From: Methanobrevibacter sp. | Lineage (GTDB): Archaea > Methanobacteriota > Methanobacteria > Methanobacteriales > Methanobacteriaceae | Assembly (NCBI GenBank): GCA_024689425.1 | Contig: JAILDN010000110.1 | Location: 1 to 40,576, forward strand | Direction: 5' to 3' | DNA length: 40,576 nt | Shown: positions 34,997-40,576 of the stretch, one piece after another | Layout: every line of letters begins with the position of its first letter | Numbering within the stretch: position 1 is the stretch's first letter | Made by a program: the position numbers and the translations under genes | The notes under the pieces: model-generated | Told to the model about the DNA's origin: nothing | Databases searched by the model: none | What the model saw: the letters and a program-made list of their open reading frames with translations, nothing else

Positions 34997-35668
34997 ATGG
35001 ATAATATTTACGCAATAATTCCAGTCAGTAAATTTAAAAATGCAAAAACTAGATTATCACCTTTTTTAACTGAAGAAGAAAGGGAAAATCTTTTAAAAGC
35101 AATGCTTCATGATGTTACTGATGCATTAAAAAAACATGTCGATAAAATACTCATCATCAGCAGAGATGAAGAGGTTTTAAGTTATGCTGAAAAGTTAAAT
35201 GTGGGCACTATTTTAGAGGATGAAAATTCCAACTTGAATAAAGCCTTAAAGCAAGCAATGAAATATTGCAAAGGAAAGGCAAAAAAAATCATTATCGTCC
35301 CTTCAGATGTGCCATTAATTGGAAAAACTAATGTCCAAATGTTGATTGATGCTTCCAAAACTCTTGATTTCATCATTGTTCCTTCAAAAGGCGGGGGAAC
35401 AAACATGATAATCATGAAACCTATGGCCATACATACTAGATATGAAGGTTTTAGCTATAAAGAGCATGTGCAGGCTGCTGAGAGAAAAAAATTAAATCCC
35501 CAGGTACACGATTCCTTTTTCATGGCATTGGATGTTAATACCGCTCAAGATTTAGGAGAAATAATGATTCATGGTGAAAAAACATATACTAGAAAATATT
35601 TAAAAGAGCTAAAAGTAAATGTTGAGCCATTCCGTGGAAGCGAACGTTTAAAAGTTACTAGGGGCTAA
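34997..35668 (+). CDS. cofC: 2-phospho-L-lactate guanylyltransferase (F420 synthesis)
   Basis: The 223-residue nucleotidyltransferase activates 2-phospholactate with GTP to lactyl-diphospho-guanosine, a step in coenzyme F420 synthesis. The N-terminus YAIIPVSKFKNAKTRLSPFL is the CofC nucleotide-binding start, IIVPSDVPLIGKTN is the metal-binding segment with Asp, and PSKGGGTNMIIMKP and LDVNTAQDLGE follow in family order. It is one of the clear methanogen markers in the window. GGGAT precedes the ATG; it lies between proS and thiD in one run. Confidence 0.94.
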   Translation: MDNIYAIIPVSKFKNAKTRLSPFLTEEERENLLKAMLHDVTDALKKHVDKILIISRDEEVLSYAEKLNVGTILEDENSNLNKALKQAMKYCKGKAKKIIIVPSDVPLIGKTNVQMLIDASKTLDFIIVPSKGGGTNMIIMKPMAIHTRYEGFSYKEHVQAAERKKLNPQVHDSFFMALDVNTAQDLGEIMIHGEKTYTRKYLKELKVNVEPFRGSERLKVTRG

Positions 35669-35671
35669 ATC

Positions 35672-36406
35672 ATGGTTGTAATGTCAATTGCAGGTGTTGA
35701 CCCTTCAGCAGGAGCAGGCGTTTTTGCAGATTTAAAAACATTTCAGGCCCATGGAGTTTACGGTTGTGGCGTTGTTACTGCACTAACAGCTCAAAATCCA
35801 TATAAAGTTTATTCTATTAATCCAATTGAAGTCAATTATGTGGAAGAACAGATTGATGCTGTTTTAGATGCATATGACATCACATACATCAAAACAGGAA
35901 TGTTATACTCACCAGAAATCATTAAAATAATCAGTGAAAAAATAACAGAATATAATTTGAAAGCAGTTGTTGATCCGGTTATGGTTGCTACATCAGGTGG
36001 AGATTTAACCAAAGATGATTTGGCTAGTGCATTGAATAAATATTTACTTCCAAAATCCATTTTAACCACCCCAAACATTGCCGAAGCTGAAAAATTAACT
36101 AATTTAAAAATCAAAACAAAAGAGGATGCCATAAAGGCAACTGAAAAAATTCCATGCAACTCATTAATTACTGGCGGACACCTAGACGGCATCAACACCA
36201 TGAATATCGATGACGAAATTACAATTGAAAAGCAAGAACTTCTAGAAAGTGATAATCTTCATGGAACAGGCTGTAACCTATCATCAGCAATCGTTGCAAA
36301 TCTAGAAAAAGGTTTTGATATAAAAACCGCTTGTTTCAAATCATTTGATTATGTTTACGAAGCTATTAAAAATGGGAATTACGGTACGCTAATAGCTGAA
36401 TTATAG
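35672..36406 (+). CDS. thiD: hydroxymethylpyrimidine/phosphomethylpyrimidine kinase
   Basis: The 244-residue ribokinase-fold enzyme phosphorylates hydroxymethylpyrimidine (phosphate) in thiamin synthesis. The N-terminal MSIAGVDPSAGAGVFADLKTFQ, the central VVDPVMVATSGG and TPNIAEAEKL, and the C-terminal anion-hole motif LHGTGCNLSSAIVANLEKG are typical. It has only the kinase domain, with no fused ThiN domain as in some archaea. The ATG lies 3 bases after cofC, so it is translated from the same mRNA. A terminator-like hairpin lies between it and the convergent ATPase. Confidence 0.94.
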   Translation: MVVMSIAGVDPSAGAGVFADLKTFQAHGVYGCGVVTALTAQNPYKVYSINPIEVNYVEEQIDAVLDAYDITYIKTGMLYSPEIIKIISEKITEYNLKAVVDPVMVATSGGDLTKDDLASALNKYLLPKSILTTPNIAEAEKLTNLKIKTKEDAIKATEKIPCNSLITGGHLDGINTMNIDDEITIEKQELLESDNLHGTGCNLSSAIVANLEKGFDIKTACFKSFDYVYEAIKNGNYGTLIAEL

Positions 36407-36416
36407 TTAAAAGTTT

Positions 36417-36454
36417 AAAAAAAGAGAAAAAATGTAGAAAATTAATTCTACATT
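36417..36454 (-). terminator. intrinsic-type terminator of the P-type ATPase unit
   Basis: A 9-bp perfect stem, AATGTAGAA at 36431-36439 and TTCTACATT at 36446-36454, abuts the ATPase stop and is followed on the minus strand by T-runs (the A-rich stretch 36417-36430). Confidence 0.65.
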
Positions 36455-36455
36455 A

Positions 36456-38591
36456 CTAAGCCACTTCAGCAGCTTCAATTTGAATTTCATTATTATACTC
36501 CTTATCCTTAAGGACGGATTTAGTACTTAATGCACCAAATAACATTGTAGATAAATTATGTACCATTGAAGATGTGGCTGGAGTAATTACTCCTAAAACA
36601 CCTAAAACAAGCAAAGTACCATTAACTGCAACTATTCTGTGATAATTAGTATTAATTTTATCAAACATTCCTGTACTCAATTTTCTTAAAGTAATAAGGT
36701 CATATAAATCATCGGATAAAAGAGAAATATCTGCTACTTCACGTGCAATATCTGATGAATTTTTCATTGATACTGACACATCTGCTGTGGCAAGTGCAGG
36801 TGAGTCATTAATACCATCACCAACCATAATTACAGTTTTACCTTCTGCTTTAAGTTCTTCAACAATTCTTGATTTATCTTCCGGCAATACTTGGGAATGA
36901 TAATCTGTGATTCCTAAAGCTTCAGCACTAGATTTGGCTCCACTTTCACTATCCCCTGTGAGCATTATGACATTTTCAATGCCTAATGATTTAAGCCCTT
37001 CAATGACATATTTAGCTTCTTCACGAACAGGATCATCAATACAGATAAGGCCTTCAAGTTTTCCATCAATAGCTAAATAAACTACAGAATGATCTTCAAC
37101 TTCTTTTTTGATTTTCTTTTCTTGACGTTTGTTGATTTTAATGCCTTCATCATCAAATAAGAAGTGTCTGCTACCTATGACAACACGTTTATCATCATAA
37201 GTAGTAACGATACCATGAGCTACAATATATTCCACTTCGCTGTGGTCTTCTTCATGATAAAGACCTTCGATTTCTGCTTGTTTTACAATAGCTGTTGCAA
37301 TACTATGTGCAAAATGCTCTTCAATACATGCGGCCATTCTTAAAATGTCCTCTCGCGTGTATTTTTTTGTCATTGGGAAAACATGAACAACTTTCGGTGA
37401 CGCATTTGTCAATGTTCCAGTCTTATCAAATACTATTGTGTCGGCAGTCGCATATTTTTCAAGGAATTTGCCTCCCTTAATCATCATCCTGTTATCAGAT
37501 GCTTCGCGCATTGCCGATATTACGGATAGAGGTGTAGTCAATTTAATTGCACATGAAAAATCAACCATCAATACGGATAATGCTTTTTTTGCATCACCTG
37601 TGAATAAATAGGTTAATGCCGTTGCAATAAAACTATATGGGACAATAGAATCCGCCAACTTTTCAGCCCTACTTTGAGCATCGGCCTTTAAATCTTCAGA
37701 GTTTTCAATTAAATCTATGATCTTATTTAATCTGGTTTCTTTATTAATTGAATATACCTCCACAATAAGATTGCCTTCTTCAATCACAGTTCCAGCATGG
37801 ACTGTCTTACCATGTCTTTTATGAACGGCCAACGGTTCTCCGGTCATTGAAGCTTCATTGACCATTCCTTCACCATCCACTACTTTACCATCCACTGGAA
37901 TTACATCACCCATATGGACTTTGATTTTATCTCCTTTTTGAATATCTAATGCAGGATACGGTTTTTCAGTTCCATCTTCTCCTACTAACCATACAGTATC
38001 AATATTCAGAGCCAAACTATCTTTTAGAGTACTTTTAGCTTTCTGTACAGTATAGTCCTCTAACGCGTCGGAGATTGACAACAAGAACATCATTGAGCTT
38101 GCAGGTTTGAAATCTTTTTGCCATAAGGCACCTGCAACAGCCGCTCCATCAAGAAGTGCAACATCAATGCGAAAATCAGTTAAACTATCAAATCCTCTCC
38201 ATAAATATCCTAAGGAATGATACATTGTTAAAATATTCTTGATTCTAATCGGTAGGAAAAGTCTTCCAATGTATCTGCGAACAATCATTTTTGTTAATTT
38301 CAAGATAAAATCATCAGTGATTTCCTTTGAAACTTGAAGTTGTGTTGCTTCCGCTTCAAATAAATCATCAAAAGTGATTGAATCTAAAATATCAAAAATT
38401 TTAGGCTTATTTTTAACATCATCATAGTAAATTAAGATGCTTCCGTTTCTATGAGATGTATATACCTCTTTGATAAAATCATTTTGTAAAAGTAATGAAG
38501 CAAGCCCATAACCTTCTTTTTGAGTGAAAGCCCATTGGCCTGATCGAACCCTTAAACGAGTTCCTTTATCATACATTACTTGATATTTCAT
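36456..38591 (-). CDS. P1B-like heavy-metal P-type ATPase with SCA membrane motif
   Basis: The 711-residue ATPase has a soluble N-terminal region (1-95) with a heavy-metal-domain-like fold but no CxxC, then membrane helices, the actuator loop GEGMVNEASMTGEPL, and the catalytic FDKTGTLTN near residue 389 with GDGINDSPALATADVSVSM for metal-dependent hydrolysis. The ion-site helix reads DFSCAIKLTTP near 346, so the usual CPC is replaced by SCA. The membrane domain is divergent; I see no strong helices before the DALEDY segment at 165-175. The transported ion is unknown. It follows the small DUF6110-like gene by 28 bases and has AGGTCA as a weak ribosome site. Confidence 0.85.
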   Translation of the reverse strand: MKYQVMYDKGTRLRVRSGQWAFTQKEGYGLASLLLQNDFIKEVYTSHRNGSILIYYDDVKNKPKIFDILDSITFDDLFEAEATQLQVSKEITDDFILKLTKMIVRRYIGRLFLPIRIKNILTMYHSLGYLWRGFDSLTDFRIDVALLDGAAVAGALWQKDFKPASSMMFLLSISDALEDYTVQKAKSTLKDSLALNIDTVWLVGEDGTEKPYPALDIQKGDKIKVHMGDVIPVDGKVVDGEGMVNEASMTGEPLAVHKRHGKTVHAGTVIEEGNLIVEVYSINKETRLNKIIDLIENSEDLKADAQSRAEKLADSIVPYSFIATALTYLFTGDAKKALSVLMVDFSCAIKLTTPLSVISAMREASDNRMMIKGGKFLEKYATADTIVFDKTGTLTNASPKVVHVFPMTKKYTREDILRMAACIEEHFAHSIATAIVKQAEIEGLYHEEDHSEVEYIVAHGIVTTYDDKRVVIGSRHFLFDDEGIKINKRQEKKIKKEVEDHSVVYLAIDGKLEGLICIDDPVREEAKYVIEGLKSLGIENVIMLTGDSESGAKSSAEALGITDYHSQVLPEDKSRIVEELKAEGKTVIMVGDGINDSPALATADVSVSMKNSSDIAREVADISLLSDDLYDLITLRKLSTGMFDKINTNYHRIVAVNGTLLVLGVLGVITPATSSMVHNLSTMLFGALSTKSVLKDKEYNNEIQIEAAEVA

Positions 38592-38619
38592 TGTCTTGAC
38601 CTAAAAAAATAGAAGAAAT

Positions 38620-38889
38620 TTATTCTTCGTCATCGTCTTCAACATAAATTTCTTTTTTTACATCTGCTTTTGCATCAACGACAATATCTTCCGCATTTTC
38701 TCTCATATCCTGGAAACATTCTTCAGCATCTCTTTTAGCTGACAATACTGCAGCCATTCCTTTAGTACATGAGTCTTTCACAGTTTCGGATTCCAATAGT
38801 TTTTTACCTATAATCGCCGTAGCGATTCCACCTGCAAAAATCAATGCATGCTTATGTCTAATAGCTTTGTCTATATATTTATTACTCAT
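38620..38889 (-). CDS. small DUF6110-like protein linked to the P-type ATPase
   Basis: The 89-residue protein has a basic N-terminus with HKHA, one hydrophobic helix (about 14-30, LIFAGGIATAIIGKKLL), one Cys in the middle (DSCTKG), a helical stretch with ECFQD, and an acidic tail VEDDDEE. I recall this form as DUF6110, a family often next to such ATPases; the name is from memory. GGGAG precedes the ATG and it is transcribed just ahead of the ATPase, so it may be a partner, chaperone or regulator of that pump. The histidines near the start and the acidic tail could bind metal; this is inference. Confidence 0.7.
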   Translation of the reverse strand: MSNKYIDKAIRHKHALIFAGGIATAIIGKKLLESETVKDSCTKGMAAVLSAKRDAEECFQDMRENAEDIVVDAKADVKKEIYVEDDDEE

Positions 38890-39045
38890 CTTATTATCTC
38901 CCGTTATTAATTAAAAAAATCATTGAATGTATAATTCAATATGTAATTATATTATTTTTATTACATATAAAGTTTAGGCATACCTAAAACAAAAAGTATA
39001 TAACAAATTAAGTTTAACATTTTTTACATCATTAAGGTGAAAATA

Positions 39046-39975
39046 TTGAACGAAAATAAAAAATTCTTTTCAAAAATTGGAGTAAACTATTTAATCTTAG
39101 CAATAATGTCAATTTTTTTCCAAATATTGTTATTAAATATTCTATACAGATATAATCCATACTTAGTCCAAAATATTAATATTCGAACAATAGTGAGTGC
39201 TTTTTCATATTATATTTTGCCGTTTCCAATTTTTGTTTATTTAATGCGTAAAATAAAAGCGGAAAAAATTGAAAAAGAATCATTGACTGTAAAAAAATTT
39301 TTACTCTATCTCTGTATTACAATTACATTAATGTGGTTTGGAAATATTATAGGAAATATAATAACAATGATAATTGGAAATTTTATGACACATGAAATTG
39401 TAAATCCAATTAAGCACATAATCCAAAATTCCAACCCCTATGTTAATTTAATCATCCTAAGCATTATAGCACCAATATTTGAAGAGATATTCTTTAGAAA
39501 GTTATTAATTGATAGAACCATAAAATATGGTGCAACACTATCCATCATTTTATCTGCATCATTATTCGGACTATTTCATGGAAATTTAAGCCAATTCTTC
39601 TATGCTTTCTTTTTAGGAGGATTTTTCGCATATGTCTATACAAAAACTGGAAAAGTTATCTACCCAATAATCTTACATTCAACAATCAATTTAATGGGAT
39701 CAGTAGTAAGTTCAATATTTGCTCATGCCTTAAAAAATATCCCTGCTTTCAATCCGGTTGACATTTCAATTGTTGCAATTTATGCGATAATTACCATTTC
39801 AGCTTTAATAATTGGATTATACACAATCTTATCAGATTACAATAAAATAGATTTAAATGAGATTTATCTGGAAAAACCTGTTAAAACTGTAGTTTTAAAT
39901 GTTGGTATGATTCTTTTTATATTATTCCACATACTATTGATATTGAGATCACTGAATATCATTAAATTATTCTAG
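39046..39975 (+). CDS. CPBP/CAAX-type intramembrane metalloprotease
   Basis: The protein has about eight membrane helices and the three motifs of the CPBP (Abi) family: EEIFFR near residue 148 (EExxxR), FGLFHG near 177 (FxxxH) and HSTINLMG near 211 (HxxxN). These place a zinc site inside the membrane. Members cleave prenylated or other membrane proteins, or act in self-immunity to peptides; the substrate here is unknown. I prefer the TTG at 39046, because AAGGTGA lies 5 bases upstream; a GTG at 39037 lies inside that binding site and would add three residues. It is a single gene, divergent from the DUF6110-like gene. Confidence 0.88.
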   Translation: MNENKKFFSKIGVNYLILAIMSIFFQILLLNILYRYNPYLVQNINIRTIVSAFSYYILPFPIFVYLMRKIKAEKIEKESLTVKKFLLYLCITITLMWFGNIIGNIITMIIGNFMTHEIVNPIKHIIQNSNPYVNLIILSIIAPIFEEIFFRKLLIDRTIKYGATLSIILSASLFGLFHGNLSQFFYAFFLGGFFAYVYTKTGKVIYPIILHSTINLMGSVVSSIFAHALKNIPAFNPVDISIVAIYAIITISALIIGLYTILSDYNKIDLNEIYLEKPVKTVVLNVGMILFILFHILLILRSLNIIKLF

Positions 39976-40105
39976 CATTTAATTAAAATAATGCTTAAGT
40001 AAATTAAAATTTATAAAAAAAGTACTTGTTTAATTATAGATAAAATTATTTTAATGAAAATGAACTGTGAGTTTAGAGTTTTTTTATACTCACATCTACA
40101 TTAAA

Positions 40106-40146
40106 CAAAAAAAAGAAGATTAAATACTTCAAATAAACTTTGAAGT
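40106..40146 (-). terminator. intrinsic-type terminator after the CMD-family gene
   Basis: An 8-bp stem, ACTTCAAA at 40126-40133 and TTTGAAGT at 40139-40146, abuts the stop codon and is followed on the minus strand by a T-run (A-run 40107-40114). Confidence 0.55.
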
Positions 40147-40476
40147 TTAATCCATAGTTTCTAAAACACTATTTAAAATTTGTAGGGATTTTGAAAATGC
40201 AGGCATACCTGATGTTAATAAAACAACTCTTAAAACATCAACAATTTCATCTTTACTAATACCTAACACTTCAATTGCACTTTTAATTTGTTTTTTAGTT
40301 GCTCTTGGATCAGCACGGGAAGCAGTAATTCCAATAGCTATAAGTTTTTGAGTTTTGTAATCAAGGATTTTACCATCCCAAACAGTTTCATTCAAATCAG
40401 ACACTAATTCATATAATTCAGGATACTGGTCTTCTAATTCACGAATACCTTTTCCGTAATATACATCACCTTTCAT
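40147..40476 (-). CDS. carboxymuconolactone decarboxylase-family protein
   Basis: The 109-residue protein fits the CMD/AhpD-like helical family: DLNETVWDGKILDYKTQKLIAIG is the conserved first half and KSAIEVLGISKDEIVDVLRVVLLTSGMPA the second. The CxxC of AhpD-type peroxidase partners is absent; the corresponding place reads TASRADPRAT, as in non-redox members. Function unknown. I place the start at the ATG at 40476, with GGAG 9 bases upstream; an in-frame TTG five codons earlier overlaps the binding site. No other gene is visible between it and the window end, only an AT-rich promoter-like stretch (40492-40576). Confidence 0.88.
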   Translation of the reverse strand: MKGDVYYGKGIRELEDQYPELYELVSDLNETVWDGKILDYKTQKLIAIGITASRADPRATKKQIKSAIEVLGISKDEIVDVLRVVLLTSGMPAFSKSLQILNSVLETMD

Positions 40477-40576
40477 ATTAACCTTCTCCAAAATAATTTT
40501 AATTAATTAATGATTTAATTTTTAAGTTATATATAAATAGTTATCCAACTACTAATTACAGTTACATTTCTCTGGA

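Noticed and set aside
40066-40094. Hairpin TGTGAGT/ACTCACA with a TATA-like stretch 50 bases upstream as a possible small RNA
   Set aside because: The stem is short and the loop is a T-run; it may just be part of the convergent terminator region.

Overview
The window is archaeal, most likely from Methanobrevibacter or a close relative in the Methanobacteriales. The DNA is strongly AT-rich. Starts carry GGTGAT- or GGAG-type ribosome binding sites and TATA boxes are visible upstream of many genes. Marker genes agree: sn-glycerol-1-phosphate dehydrogenase for archaeal lipids, CofC for coenzyme F420, an archaeal-type ProRS and PheT, a UPF0179 protein, an archaeal RecJ-like DHH protein with DnaJ zinc fingers, and large beta-helix adhesin-like surface proteins. 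No CRISPR array, insertion sequence or phage genes were found.

Layout. Positions 1-5040 hold a small winged-helix regulator facing a minus-strand operon (membrane-anchored protein, RecJ-like DHH protein, a seven-zinc-ribbon protein, a zinc-ribbon protein with an HExxH motif). Positions 5083-13130 form a sulfur and cysteine island: superoxide reductase, IscU, NifS and MetY; a divergent iron-sulfur flavoprotein; CysRS with tRNA-Cys directly upstream; a helix-turn-helix regulator with four C-terminal cysteines; CysE; CysK. Seven copies of a palindrome close to ATAAC-N4-GTTAT lie in the three promoter regions of the metY/flavoprotein, cysE-regulator and cysK units. This suggests a local sulfur/cysteine regulon. 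Positions 13134-15678 hold nth-aroA and a divergent acetyltransferase.

The only gene gap over 300 bases (15679-16121) holds a candidate RNA of about 214 nt with its own TATA box, a perfect 12-bp long-range stem, several hairpins, a T-run, and a very strong Shine-Dalgarno in front of a 24-codon ORF. After valS comes a divergent heterodimeric ABC exporter with a textbook split between degenerate and consensus ATP sites, then a histidine-rich membrane protein and pheT. Positions 24668-31165 hold a short membrane peptide gene, a YjbQ-family gene, two divergent adhesin-like genes and a two-helix membrane protein. Positions 31174-36406 are housekeeping: egsA-UPF0179-rpiA on the minus strand and proS-cofC-thiD on the plus strand. 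The end holds a P1B-like ATPase with an unusual SCA membrane motif, a small partner protein, a CPBP protease and a carboxymuconolactone-decarboxylase-like protein.

How the genes work together: CysE and CysK make cysteine from serine, MetY handles O-acetylhomoserine and sulfide, NifS and IscU move cysteine sulfur into Fe-S clusters, and CysRS with tRNA-Cys puts cysteine into protein. All calls come from reading the sequence; no database search was run.
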